From an uncultured Eubacteriales bacterium (GTDB lineage Bacteria; Bacillota; Clostridia; Christensenellales; Aristaeellaceae), in the NCBI GenBank assembly GCA_900315585.1, contig OMZP01000007.1, positions 1-64,000 on the forward strand: 64,000 nt of DNA, read 5' to 3'. The notes under the pieces are model-generated. The model saw only the letters and a program-made list of their open reading frames with translations. It did not search any database and had not been told where the DNA came from. Position 1 is the stretch's first letter. Every line of letters starts with the position of its first letter. Below, in pieces: positions 8,198-16,782 of the stretch. The position numbers and the translations under genes are program-made.

Positions 8198-9400
8198 CTA
8201 TTTGCAAAGGTCAATATCAGCATCGACAATATCTATCCCCGAATCCTCCCCTACTCTATTTTGGTACAGCCCGTCTATTTCCTCCTTAATGTCGTGTGTC
8301 AACTTAGCCAGTGGACGGTCCTTCCAATGTTCCGGTTCGGTGTTCATCATAAGCAACATATGCTTGACTTCTTCTTTAGATGGGAATAATTCTTGAAATT
8401 GTTTATGGATAGCATCAATCAATTCATCCGTTATTATGTAGCGCTGGAAGTACATATCAGAAACGTAAGTCTTGTGCGATTGGTAAAGGTCGTTTACTGC
8501 GAATATGTCGATTGAATTCATAATCCTAGTTTCAAATTGGCGATCAACCGGTTTTAAGCCAGGCGCGAGCTTGATCTCAAAATCTTGTGGAGCCATGCGG
8601 GCTCCCGATAACAGCAAAGCTATTCTATTATCCCTTGGTTCTGTTCGGAATACATATCTGTCTTCAACTCCCTCCTGATACGGATACAGGATATCTTTGT
8701 CCTTATTATGCTTGAGCAAGTTGCATACGCCGCAACTCGGGATAAGATTGTTGATAGATAGCGCGAAATATGGATACTCCTTCTTGTTCTTAAAGTGATC
8801 CAATTGTGGACGGATAGGTTTTGAATCATTTGAAACAGTTGTAATATACTGGCGGTTACAATATGGGCACACTTCAACCCCAAGCATTTTTACAAATCTA
8901 TAAATATCCGGATGATTTGAAAAAGCTTCATACCGAAAAACATGATCGTACATATCATCCGAATATTGTTTGTAGTATGGTTGCTGTGCTTTGCTCCGCC
9001 TATTTCTGTAATCAATATCTGCCGGCGGCTTACCAAAAGGCATTGAAAATGTCAGCAGTCTACGTAATCCCTCTGGATTGACATGTCCGCCCGAAAAGCC
9101 ACGATATAGTGCCTCGTGCATATCAATAGAGTAATGCTTTATAATCTCTTGCGCAAGCAAAGCATCAACAGTGCGCTTCTCCTTATTCTCTATAGCCTTC
9201 TCATCAAAGTAATGCGATAGCACTTTCAGATACTTATTTGTCCTATTACGCGGCTTATTCCCGCGCATTGTAGCGGCTTTTGGAAAATCCCACAGGACAT
9301 CCTCCGGGAAAAATGGAACGACATCTGCTATCATGTTCAAATAAGTAGCCAATATCTTCTTCTGATCAGGCAAATCAAAGTATGGCGTAATCTTAATCAT
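8198..9400 (-). CDS. HNH endonuclease, PtuB-like partner of the upstream ATPase
   Basis: The 400-residue protein has a zinc-containing HNH nuclease core: CPYC at residues 178-181, LDHF around 200-203 and NLIPSCGVCN at 218-227, in the order CxxC - DH - N - CxxC. This is the arrangement of the HNH subunit (PtuB) of Septu anti-phage systems and relatives. N-terminal (1-170) and C-terminal (260-400) helical extensions make it longer than I expect for a minimal PtuB. ATG 9400 overlaps the TGA of the ATPase gene as ATGA, so the two are probably co-translated. It would cut DNA or RNA once released or activated by the ATPase; the substrate is unknown. Confidence 0.85.
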   Translation of the reverse strand: MIKITPYFDLPDQKKILATYLNMIADVVPFFPEDVLWDFPKAATMRGNKPRNRTNKYLKVLSHYFDEKAIENKEKRTVDALLAQEIIKHYSIDMHEALYRGFSGGHVNPEGLRRLLTFSMPFGKPPADIDYRNRRSKAQQPYYKQYSDDMYDHVFRYEAFSNHPDIYRFVKMLGVEVCPYCNRQYITTVSNDSKPIRPQLDHFKNKKEYPYFALSINNLIPSCGVCNLLKHNKDKDILYPYQEGVEDRYVFRTEPRDNRIALLLSGARMAPQDFEIKLAPGLKPVDRQFETRIMNSIDIFAVNDLYQSHKTYVSDMYFQRYIITDELIDAIHKQFQELFPSKEEVKHMLLMMNTEPEHWKDRPLAKLTHDIKEEIDGLYQNRVGEDSGIDIVDADIDLCK

Positions 9401-11538
9401 TGTTTTTCCAGCTCCCACATCATTCTATGTACCAGATCCAGCTGTTCCTCTTTTGAAAGACGCATTGATTCCGCAAGAATGCGGTCAATCTTATGTGCGG
9501 CATCCTCATTTTTCCGTAATTCCATTTTATTCTCCTCTTCTAGAAACATCTGTTCCAGCTTTGTCCGAAGTACTCCTGGTGCTACAAGGTTTATCATCTG
9601 ACGAAGCTCTTTTATCTTCTGAATTTTCTGATTTGCTGTGTCCTGTCGATTGTTGATTTCTCTTATGTCCGCCGCCATTTTATTGATTTTTTGGGCTGCG
9701 AATTCACCGATAGTGCCTCGATTAAGGAAGAAACTGTCCTTAAGAATCGTATGAATGTTTTGTCCAAAGGTCTCACTGGGCGTTTTACAGATTGTGGTAC
9801 TCTCCTCATCTTTCAATTTATTGGATGCCAGATATACTACATTCTCCTGTGGGATATCGCCCAGAAGGAGCGGCGAATGGGTAGAGAGCAGCAACTGGAT
9901 ATTTCCGACACATGTGTTCGGATAGATATGTGGAATGAATGTCGTAAGAACGTAAATCAATCGCCTCTGCCACTCCGGGTGCAGAGTCAAATCTGCTTCG
10001 TCCATTAAGATCATTACTGAATCGCATTCTATTTCCTCGTTACATATACTGCGTTCATTATTATAAATCTTATTTGGTCCATATCGTCCACTGCTATAGT
10101 CACATTTAAATATGTGATAAAGGCCCGAAAAAAGTCGAAGCATATTCTCTTCTCCGCTGCTAAGGCCCCAATCAAAATCAATCGTATATGTAGGCTCGCA
10201 TGTATAACGATATGCTCTGATAAACTCTGTTATAGTCTTCGCTAATTCATTTTTACCTTCCAACATTTCAAGGGACATCTCGTAAGTAAGTGGTTCTGTC
10301 GATATTTCTTTAAACAGCGAGAACAACCCTTCTCCCTCTTTCTGTAGAAAATCTATATATATCTTGCAGTTTACGCCCAACTCTTTTGCAATTCCAATAT
10401 GTCGTGAAGAAAAATCACTACCACTGAAGTAAGCTAATCTGATAGCCTCTATCTGCGCGGCAAAGATTTCTGAAGAAATCTTGTCATAGAATCGGGGCAA
10501 CTGCATTTCAGAAAACGGGATTCGCCTGGAACGGTGTGTCAGTATTCTCAGATTCTCAGAATACGCAAACACACACAGAACCGATAATTGAAGTGGTAAT
10601 TCTAAATCAGACATCTGCGCGACTTCACTTATCTTCCTATCGTTATATAGCAAATCGACATTCGACAAAACACTTTTATAATCGTCGAATGCAGAATCAT
10701 CTATTCGTGGTATCAATCGCAATGCCCTTGGCATTATAAGCTCTGGAATCTTCTTCTCCAGTTTTTTTCTGATTGCATATTGCTGACCATCGAAAACATA
10801 CTTGACCTGTTTATATACTTCATACGGAAAAAACTGTGCAACTGAAGATCCGATAGCCGCGCCAGTTGTACAATCGTATACGAAATAATCTCTCAGTCTC
10901 TCGTTGTTTTCCCTGATATGCAGTTCGTAATCTCTTTGTGTCAGCATATTGGTCATATGAATGATTTTTATCTTTCTGAATTTGTCCAAGAATTCCTTAC
11001 AACCATTATTATGGATTCTTCTCATGTGAGGATACATATGAGCATATGTAACAATTTGCAGGTCAAGCAAAGTTGGCTGCACTTTAATTTGAGCCGGGAT
11101 TCCTTTCCTTGCTCCGGGATATAGGTCAACTAGGAAGAACTTGCATTCCTTATCTGCATCGTCTTCAAAGAGCAAGATGTTTCTATGCTCAGATACGTCG
11201 AAACGAATGCCCTTTTTATCTCCTTGGGAATATTGAACTAAGCCATTAAAGATATAATAAAGCGTATCAATTAGATAATTAATTACCGTCGTTTTTCCAG
11301 AACCATTCTCACCAGCGATCACGTTGACATTGTATATATTCGTCTCTTCAGAGTCATTTGACCAAAATTCTTTGGGAAGCGGTTTTCGCCTGCACTCATG
11401 CATAAGAGTATTAGTGCCCTTATCATACAAAAAGGTCACCTTCGTAGAAAAGTTCAATTCAATATTATCTAGCCCTCTGAATGATTTTGGCTTCCCGTCA
11501 GCACCACAAAATTCAGCATAGAAATACAATAGTCTCAT
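9397..11538 (-). CDS. ABC/SMC-like ATPase, PtuA-like sensor of a defence operon
   Basis: The 713-residue protein has the split ATPase layout of overcoming-lysogenization (OLD)/PtuA-type ATPases. Walker A GENGSGKT lies at residues 76-83, an ABC signature-like SSGEEN at 460-465, Walker B VMILMDEAD at 508-516 and an H-loop STHS near 552. The middle ~370 residues would form the inserted helical region. A C-terminal extension (about 600-713) is rich in charged heptad-like sequence. There is no TOPRIM domain, and the nuclease is a separate downstream gene, as in Septu. The start ATG 11538 follows AAGGAGA by 6 bases. It is the first gene of the operon, and its ATGA overlap with the HNH gene implies fixed stoichiometry. 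Likely role: sensing infection and controlling the nuclease through ATP binding. Confidence 0.85.
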   Translation of the reverse strand: MRLLYFYAEFCGADGKPKSFRGLDNIELNFSTKVTFLYDKGTNTLMHECRRKPLPKEFWSNDSEETNIYNVNVIAGENGSGKTTVINYLIDTLYYIFNGLVQYSQGDKKGIRFDVSEHRNILLFEDDADKECKFFLVDLYPGARKGIPAQIKVQPTLLDLQIVTYAHMYPHMRRIHNNGCKEFLDKFRKIKIIHMTNMLTQRDYELHIRENNERLRDYFVYDCTTGAAIGSSVAQFFPYEVYKQVKYVFDGQQYAIRKKLEKKIPELIMPRALRLIPRIDDSAFDDYKSVLSNVDLLYNDRKISEVAQMSDLELPLQLSVLCVFAYSENLRILTHRSRRIPFSEMQLPRFYDKISSEIFAAQIEAIRLAYFSGSDFSSRHIGIAKELGVNCKIYIDFLQKEGEGLFSLFKEISTEPLTYEMSLEMLEGKNELAKTITEFIRAYRYTCEPTYTIDFDWGLSSGEENMLRLFSGLYHIFKCDYSSGRYGPNKIYNNERSICNEEIECDSVMILMDEADLTLHPEWQRRLIYVLTTFIPHIYPNTCVGNIQLLLSTHSPLLLGDIPQENVVYLASNKLKDEESTTICKTPSETFGQNIHTILKDSFFLNRGTIGEFAAQKINKMAADIREINNRQDTANQKIQKIKELRQMINLVAPGVLRTKLEQMFLEEENKMELRKNEDAAHKIDRILAESMRLSKEEQLDLVHRMMWELEKQ

Positions 11539-11614
11539 AACGTTCTCCTTCTCTAGTAGTTCACCTCAAGGATTAAACTATTTCATTCTCTTTAGCATAC
11601 ATAAAAGCATAACA

Positions 11615-11815
11615 TTATTCTTCAACAATACCTCCATTCATTTTTATTATTTGTCTTAACTTCGGGGTCGCGAATTTTGCTCCCGAAAAATCACAGTCGG
11701 TTAAGGCAATGCACGGAATTGCTTGCAAAGTTGCAAAGGCATGAATATCCGAATTTGCTTTCACATTTGTAACATCCCATAGCCGTAAGGTTCCGTCACT
11801 TGATGAACTAGCCAT
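11615..11815 (-). pseudogene. C-terminal remnant of a WD40-repeat protein
   Basis: The 66-codon frame starts with MASSSSDGTLRLWDV, a textbook WD40 blade ending, followed by a degenerate blade (ALTDCDFSGAKF) and a tail ending IKMNGGIVEE. Upstream the frame meets a stop (TAA) four codons before the ATG, and no further blades are found. It looks like the last ~60 residues of a larger WD40 protein, such as a STAND/NACHT-WD40 type, whose body has been lost. It ends only 77 bases before the ATPase start, so the operon promoter may lie inside the remnant. Confidence 0.65.
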
Positions 11816-12062
11816 ATAGCGCAGTTATTAAGTGTGTTTGAATTTGCGCTAATATTTCAGACAAAATCACTGTGCTTTATTGAGTTTTCAAATTCATCTG
11901 AGAAATATATCCTATCCGAAAAACTACATTTTTGCTTTTTGAAACTCATGATCGAAAACTCTTTTTAAGCAGTGTAAACCTAGCATTAAGATTCTCGACA
12001 GCCAAACAATCGTTACTTGTGATTATTTCTCAATACATACATATCTCCTTTGTATGTTTTCT
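11816..12062. other. AT-rich spacer; no gene
   Basis: No reading frame with a ribosome site and no clear hairpin. It presumably once held the rest of the WD40 gene. Confidence 0.5.
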
Positions 12063-12749
12063 TTAAGACAAGTTCTTGCTATCAACAGCTGTTTCGAAAG
12101 CACAAAGCATTAATTCTGCTTTATTGTAAAGGATTACCCTTTTTGTATCATTAAGCTTGCTTCTTTTATTCCAATGGTATTTATATACACGATAAGAAAA
12201 GACCACTAGAAACACTTCAAATGTTAGCAGTAGTATTGGTTTGACAGCAACGGCTTGAACAAACTCATCAATGCTTGATGCCTCAACATTGATAGCCCCT
12301 ATTAGCATTGGAATAGTAATTCCTGTTAGTATATAATTTGTCAACACATTCTGCCGATTCATAGTAAACTCCGCTGCGGCCGGTCCATTATCTGTTAGGA
12401 AGTTTTCCCTTTCAAGTTTGATTGCTTTATGACATAAAGAAATCTTTTCTTTTAACCTTTTTATCTTTTCTATTTCTATTGCTTCGGAATAGAGTTCTAC
12501 TAATTTATCAACAGATTTCGCAATACTTGTCTTGCCATTTTCCCTCGTAATCACTGTTTCTGCTTCGACAAGTCTTTCCACTTCTTCGATACTCTTTGAA
12601 TTCAAGCCAAAGTATATGCTTGGATAAAAAGAACGGGGATTCGCTTTAAATGTAGTTAACGGTGTATCCTTTATCTTATGTTTGGTCTCATAAGCCCTCC
12701 CCCAAAACCAACACACTACACCTATGATTACAACTAGTATATGAATCAT
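12063..12749 (-). CDS. Membrane protein of unknown function
   Basis: I do not recognise this 228-residue protein. A hydrophobic N-terminal segment (MIHILVVIIGVVCWFW) is followed by a charged, probably coiled-coil stretch (about residues 50-130, rich in E, K and I). Two more hydrophobic helices follow (YILTGITIPMLIGAI and ILLLTFEVFLVVF, about 140-195) and a basic C-terminus. ATG 12749 is preferred over upstream starts because GGGAGGTT lies 7 bases before it. It stands alone between spacers and shares the AT-rich composition of the defence operon. A membrane-acting accessory of the island is possible but unproven. Confidence 0.7.
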   Translation of the reverse strand: MIHILVVIIGVVCWFWGRAYETKHKIKDTPLTTFKANPRSFYPSIYFGLNSKSIEEVERLVEAETVITRENGKTSIAKSVDKLVELYSEAIEIEKIKRLKEKISLCHKAIKLERENFLTDNGPAAAEFTMNRQNVLTNYILTGITIPMLIGAINVEASSIDEFVQAVAVKPILLLTFEVFLVVFSYRVYKYHWNKRSKLNDTKRVILYNKAELMLCAFETAVDSKNLS

Positions 12750-12829
12750 GAGACAACCTCCCTCTATTATAATTGATTCCTTTCGGTTCTCACTATATAT
12801 TTTCTTGAAAAACTCCCCAAGCATAACGC

Positions 12830-13262
12830 GTGTTCATTCTCTGATACAAGCCTCTATTAAACTGACTCTACTCGTTTTCTCTAGCTTCACGTCTTCTGAT
12901 TCACAATAGCTATAGCTGCTATTGTACTCATTTTGCAATTAATCAGCGTATATCGCGTCAAATTATCTGAAGTAATCCAAAGGATACTAGAATGCCATTA
13001 TCAACATACACAATATAGGCTGATAACAGAACGCTCTCATAGAAATGATACCTCTTATACCAGATCTCGCTTACCTGTACAATAACCTCACAGGAGCCGT
13101 CAATAATGTTAAGAAAAAGCGACATATCCTACTATTCTGTCACTCTACAGGATAAAAAAACTCTCCGTATGACCGATTCAAAACGTCCTTATCAATACAG
13201 TACTAATGGTATACATCTCACTAGGACAGGCTCTTTATTCGAGAAGCATTACTAATCATAGT
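12830..13262. other. AT-rich intergenic stretch; no gene seen
   Basis: About 430 bases on both strands without a supported reading frame, tRNA or clear terminator. The promoter of the membrane protein gene must lie at its left edge. Confidence 0.5.
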
Positions 13263-14117
13263 TCATTTTCTTTTTCTCACGGTTTTCATGAACCTCATAT
13301 TCTGGTCACTCAAGCGAGGAAAGCGCATAACATACTCACTCCCCAACGGCTCCACTCTCAACCAATTAGCTAAATCATCGACTATCATCGGATCCCGTAA
13401 CGCTGCGAATTTCTGAACCATCGGGCACCGCTGGTCATCATTGGAAATAGAAATCATTACTCCAAGTCCAGAATAGAACTTTTTCTCTTTCTTGTATGGC
13501 AGAATGAATAGTGCTCTGTCGACAATCTCTTGGGCACACGCAAAGTATATAAAAGTATAGTTGCTTTCTGGCGGACTGACCAATTTACATTCATACGTCA
13601 AGTTTCCCAGAGTTGCATCACCACCTACATAACTATTGTGTTCAATTCCAGTAAACGCGACTTGAAGTCTGCTCAGTTCTCCACCTTCCTCAAAATCCGG
13701 CGATGCAAAATAGAACGAAAAATCTCTTCTTCCCTTTGTTTCGCTTACATACTGCTTCAATCGTTTGACATGTAACTCACTATCATCATAGGCAGCCGAG
13801 TGCCCATCCGTTACTTTCTTCGGTGCATGCTTCCCGAAGAGAATTGCTGCGTCCTGATCGGTTCCACCAAACGTATAAAAGGCTTGTATCAAATCAGGGA
13901 ATGAAGGTGACTTTGGTCCGGATTTCCTGCTCCCAGATTCAATCCTCTGATATGTCTTTTCAGAACACCATGCCTGTCTAGCATAGTTTTTCTGTGTGAA
14001 ACCAGCTCTTATTCTCATATACTTAAGCTGCTGACCTGCATTTCGCAAAATCTCGACCAAGCGTTCTTCAGTAATACTAATCACCACCCGACAAATTTGA
14101 CCAGTTGAACTTCCCAA
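13263..14117 (-). CDS. HTH (XRE-like) regulator with a large C-terminal domain
   Basis: The product is up to 284 residues. A Cro/C1-type helix-turn-helix is visible near the N-terminus (LKYMRIRAGFTQKNYARQAW then CSEKTYQRIESGSRKSG, residues 31-67). The remaining ~200 residues are a mixed alpha/beta domain I do not recognise, possibly for ligand sensing. The start is uncertain: TTG 14117 or GTG 14087/14084, none with a strong ribosome site. It is divergent from the small gene at 14182, with 64 bases between, the arrangement of a regulator controlling its neighbour. Confidence 0.7.
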   Translation of the reverse strand: MGSSTGQICRVVISITEERLVEILRNAGQQLKYMRIRAGFTQKNYARQAWCSEKTYQRIESGSRKSGPKSPSFPDLIQAFYTFGGTDQDAAILFGKHAPKKVTDGHSAAYDDSELHVKRLKQYVSETKGRRDFSFYFASPDFEEGGELSRLQVAFTGIEHNSYVGGDATLGNLTYECKLVSPPESNYTFIYFACAQEIVDRALFILPYKKEKKFYSGLGVMISISNDDQRCPMVQKFAALRDPMIVDDLANWLRVEPLGSEYVMRFPRLSDQNMRFMKTVRKRK

Positions 14118-14127
14118 ATCTTTCGAA

Positions 14128-14156
14128 TTGCAAAACTTCCTATAGTATCTTATAGT
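14128..14156 (+). promoter_or_regulatory. Promoter of the small divergent gene
   Basis: TTGCAA (14128-14133) and TATAGT (14151-14156) are spaced by 17 bases. A second TATAGT in the spacer makes an AT-rich repeat that could bind the divergent HTH regulator. Confidence 0.6.
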
Positions 14157-14181
14157 ATAAACACAAAAGGAGGTGTTGCCA

Positions 14182-14508
14182 ATGAATGTTGCTGATACTA
14201 CAACTTATCACTCCGCGCTCTCGCACATCGACATGCAAAGGGGGCATACCATGACTATCAACGACATTATCTCTGCTCTGCCGGATGCTTTGGCAAAGCC
14301 CTTTCTCTCGGCTCAGAAAAATCGACTGATAACGGAACTTGTCTCTGAAGCAATGGAATACGCGCATGAAGAAAACATGGCGAAGATTCACCTAATCGAA
14401 AGTATGGTCAATAATGGTTTGATTCTGCCTGAGCAAGTCCCACTATACATGCAGTATATCATACAGCCACAATTCGTAATTGATTCACGCCACCTTTACC
14501 TGACCTAA
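14182..14508 (+). CDS. Small protein of unknown function
   Basis: This gene encodes 108 residues, start ATG 14182 with AGGAGGTG 6 bases upstream, promoter at 14128 and an intrinsic terminator 7 bases after the stop, so it is a single-gene transcript. The protein is predicted mostly helical (INDIISALPDALAKPFLSAQ, ITELVSEAMEYAHEENMAKI), with no cysteines and no membrane segment. I cannot assign a family. Its pairing with a divergent XRE-type gene suggests a regulated accessory function of the island. Confidence 0.7.
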   Translation: MNVADTTTYHSALSHIDMQRGHTMTINDIISALPDALAKPFLSAQKNRLITELVSEAMEYAHEENMAKIHLIESMVNNGLILPEQVPLYMQYIIQPQFVIDSRHLYLT

Positions 14509-14514
14509 TCCTTT

Positions 14515-14546
14515 GGGAAGACTCATTCGTGAGCCTTCCCTTTTTT
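14515..14546 (+). terminator. Intrinsic terminator
   Basis: GGGAAG-CTCA (14515-14525) pairs with TGAG-CTTCCC around a TTCG loop and is followed by six T. Confidence 0.85.
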
Positions 14547-15454
14547 CTGGAATGGCGTTAGACTAATTGTCTGTATTCTCCGTATCTCTCAGAATCCATC
14601 CTGTGTGCATTAATCTATTAGCACTAATCAAATAAATAATCGTCCTACCTCTTATCAGTTTGAAATCCAATATTGTCTTTGATAAATCACCTGACTGAAA
14701 ACTCATGAGCACACTATACTCCACAGAATAATACATTCCAAATTACCATTTACACTTTCTCTTCCTAATTGTTCGGCCATTATAGCAAAGCTTATCAACA
14801 ATATCAGATTATTATCACAAAAGTCATGAAATGCTGAACGCCAATACAATCATTCTAATCCCATCAGATTCTTTACGGCCAGCATCCTTCTTGCTATATA
14901 AGACAACTCTGTGTAGCATTTTGCATAACTAATATTATGAACCTATCTAGCATTAGAGGTGCTATTATTCTCAAAAAGGTTAAAGTATATTATGCCAACC
15001 ACTTACAAATAGATTCCAAGTCAACTGCTTACAACTGAATCCCAAGCAAAACTACATATAAATCATCCCAAGCCACCTATCGTTGCCCCAAATTTGGTTA
15101 TGTAAGCATACTAGTATATTCACCCAACTTTTCTTTTCATTTCATCTCTTTTGATCCCTTACTGCCTTACTGTAACCTATCGCTTCCATTATTCACTGAA
15201 GAGCTATTTTTCTAGATTTGCATATTCCTGTTATCACAACTGTGTATATATGAGGTTTGCTATATGATATCAGTTTTCTAAACAATAATCAATGGGTTTA
15301 TGCAAATTCAAACAACTAAGGGACATCAAATACTCAGACTATAGTCACATAGGTAAGTCAACGAGTTTAAAGCCAATAACTATATGTCCACGATGCCGGG
15401 GGCCTCCTTCGCTGTTGTTTTCACAAAAAACTATCAGCGAATGGAGGATTATAA
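14547..15454. other. AT-rich non-coding stretch with IS-end-like repeats
   Basis: About 900 bases with no supported gene. A 65-codon frame at 15292-15489 has no ribosome site and overlaps the next gene, so I do not accept it. The only organised feature is the set of spaced repeats at 15001-15076. Confidence 0.55.
15001..15076. repeat. Three spaced repeats resembling a solo IS21-type end
   Basis: Three ~25-bp units share the pattern ACTNN..ACAA..GA-TCCCAAGC (15001-15023, 15024-15050, 15051-15076). The spacing and the conserved -CCAAG(C/T)- core resemble the multi-repeat ends of IS21 elements such as 3840-3960, but the sequence differs. No transposase lies nearby, so this is probably a relic. 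Confidence 0.4.
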
Positions 15455-15955
15455 GTGAAATACCCGCCCAAGAAGGTCTTTATACTTGAAAACGGAGAAT
15501 ACCTTGAGATTTCTTTTAAAGAATTACGCTGGCGTACAGAACACGACATTACCTACAAGAACCGGCTTTTCCTACCACTTCATGGTATGCTGATGGAGGT
15601 GACGCAAGAGGACTATAATGAGTTTTACAAGGCAGATCGTCGGCAGAGGTATCAGAACGAAGTTTCAATGAACAACGGTGACGTCTCCTTCGACACCTTG
15701 CCCGATGATGTCTTTGCTGATCCAACACGTGACGATAGTGCCGATGTCAGCAGCATTGTCGAGAAACGCATCATGAGCAGGATGTTGAACAACACCATCG
15801 CAACTCTTCCGGAAGAAGATCAGTTATTGATCTATCGGCACTATTATTCTGGATTATCCGAACGGGAGCTGGCTGAACTCTACGGAGTTACTCAGCAGGC
15901 TATCAGTTGGAGGATAGGCCAGATACGGGCTCGGCTAAAGAAAATTTTAGGTTAA
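15455..15955 (+). CDS. Sigma-70 region 4-like protein of a mobile element
   Basis: The 166-residue protein has a sigma region 4 helix-turn-helix at its end (LPEEDQLLIYRHYYSGLSER, then ELAELYGVTQQAISWRIGQI), joined to an N-terminal ~90-residue part without regions 1-2. Proteins of this type accompany excisionase and integrase genes in Tn916-like conjugative elements (orf7 type), where they promote element transcription. The start is GTG 15455 with GGAGG 7 bases upstream. A terminator follows 22 bases after the stop. Whether it is a true sigma factor or a DNA-binding activator cannot be told from sequence. Confidence 0.8.
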   Translation: MKYPPKKVFILENGEYLEISFKELRWRTEHDITYKNRLFLPLHGMLMEVTQEDYNEFYKADRRQRYQNEVSMNNGDVSFDTLPDDVFADPTRDDSADVSSIVEKRIMSRMLNNTIATLPEEDQLLIYRHYYSGLSERELAELYGVTQQAISWRIGQIRARLKKILG

Positions 15956-15977
15956 ATCTCTCGTTTTCTATTTGTGG

Positions 15978-16018
15978 CCCCCTCATTTTTTCGGCATGTA
16001 TTATGAGGGGGTTGTTTT
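15978..16018 (+). terminator. Intrinsic terminator
   Basis: CCCCCTCA (15978-15985) and TGAGGGGG (16004-16011) pair around an 18-base loop, followed by TTGTTTT. It ends the sigma-like gene. Confidence 0.75.
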
Positions 16019-16079
16019 ATACCCGCTCAGGTGAACCAATGATCTTTGACAACTTCATAGCTTTTCCATGTGAACATAA

Positions 16080-16460
16080 TGGGAGAACCCGAGCTCGCCA
16101 AGACTGCCTGCGGAACCGATCCGTCAACGGTGAAACAAAGCCCAAGGCACGAGCGGCACGTTCTGCGGCGCACACTGCGCCGGGGGCATTATGTTATGAT
16201 TGTCGGCGTCTGCGCTTTGCGAAGCCGCCGACCCGGCCAACCGCCCTTCGGGCCGGTTGCCTAATCATACAGCCTTGAACCACGCACCCGCTGGGAATGG
16301 ATGCGTCAGGGGTGATCCCAGGACAATGATACTTCTGCCTGGCTATCGTCACGGATAAGGGGCAGCCCGTCGAATCGGGGGGAGCGGCCTGCCGCGCAGC
16401 AGCGCAGCACGGCCGGCTATGGTCCGCACCCAGCGGCGCATGGAGGAGCATCTTTATACT
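16080..16460 (+). ncRNA. Candidate structured RNA or excision control region
   Basis: This GC-rich block of ~380 bases lies in an otherwise AT-rich region, just upstream of the excisionase gene, and has no gene. A three-way junction is evident: TATGATT (16195-16201) pairs with AATCATA (16263-16269) and encloses GTCGGCG/CGCCGAC (16202-16232) and CAACCG/CGGTTG (16238-16259). Further G+C hairpins follow (16285-16440). A 5' leader controlling xis-int or a stand-alone RNA are both possible. Confidence 0.4.
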
Positions 16461-16512
16461 GAACCCGTTGCAACACAACTTAACATAGACACATGAAATG
16501 GAGGTTGTCCCT

Positions 16513-16782
16513 ATGGCACGAGCTGAACTTGTGGAAGCGGTTGACGCGACTGGAATCGAGTTATTGACGATCAATGACCTGATGGAAATCACGGGCATCA
16601 AGCGAACGGCGGCTTACGCGCTGGTTCGCAGCAAGGGCTTCCCCAGCGTGTACATAGGCGGCAGCGTCCGCGTTCCGAAGCTGCTCTTTGTGGCATGGCT
16701 GCTGGATTCATGCCCTTACAAGCCCCAATGCGAGTTTGATGTCTCGCGCATCAAGGAGTTGAGGGGGATGGCAAATGCCTGA
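16513..16782 (+). CDS. xis: Excisionase-type helix-turn-helix protein
   Basis: An 89-residue basic protein with a MerR/excisionase-type winged helix (LLTINDLMEITGIKRTAAYA, then VYIGGSVRVPKLLFVAWL). Small proteins of this kind bend DNA at att sites and steer the integrase toward excision. I chose ATG 16513 because GGAGG lies 8 bases upstream; ATG 16498 has none. The stop overlaps the integrase start by 8 bases, giving a coupled xis-int pair as in Tn916-type elements. Confidence 0.85.
   Translation: MARAELVEAVDATGIELLTINDLMEITGIKRTAAYALVRSKGFPSVYIGGSVRVPKLLFVAWLLDSCPYKPQCEFDVSRIKELRGMANA

Noticed and set aside
6634-11538. Restriction-modification system
   Set aside because: An HNH nuclease is present, but there is no methyltransferase or specificity gene nearby; the ATPase is of the SMC/PtuA type.
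15292-15489. 65-codon frame before the sigma-like gene
   Set aside because: It lacks a ribosome site and overlaps the better supported GTG start at 15455.
16070-16278. Small frames in the GC-rich block upstream of xis
   Set aside because: No Shine-Dalgarno sequence, frames overlap strong hairpins, and the translations are Arg/Pro/Ala-rich without pattern.
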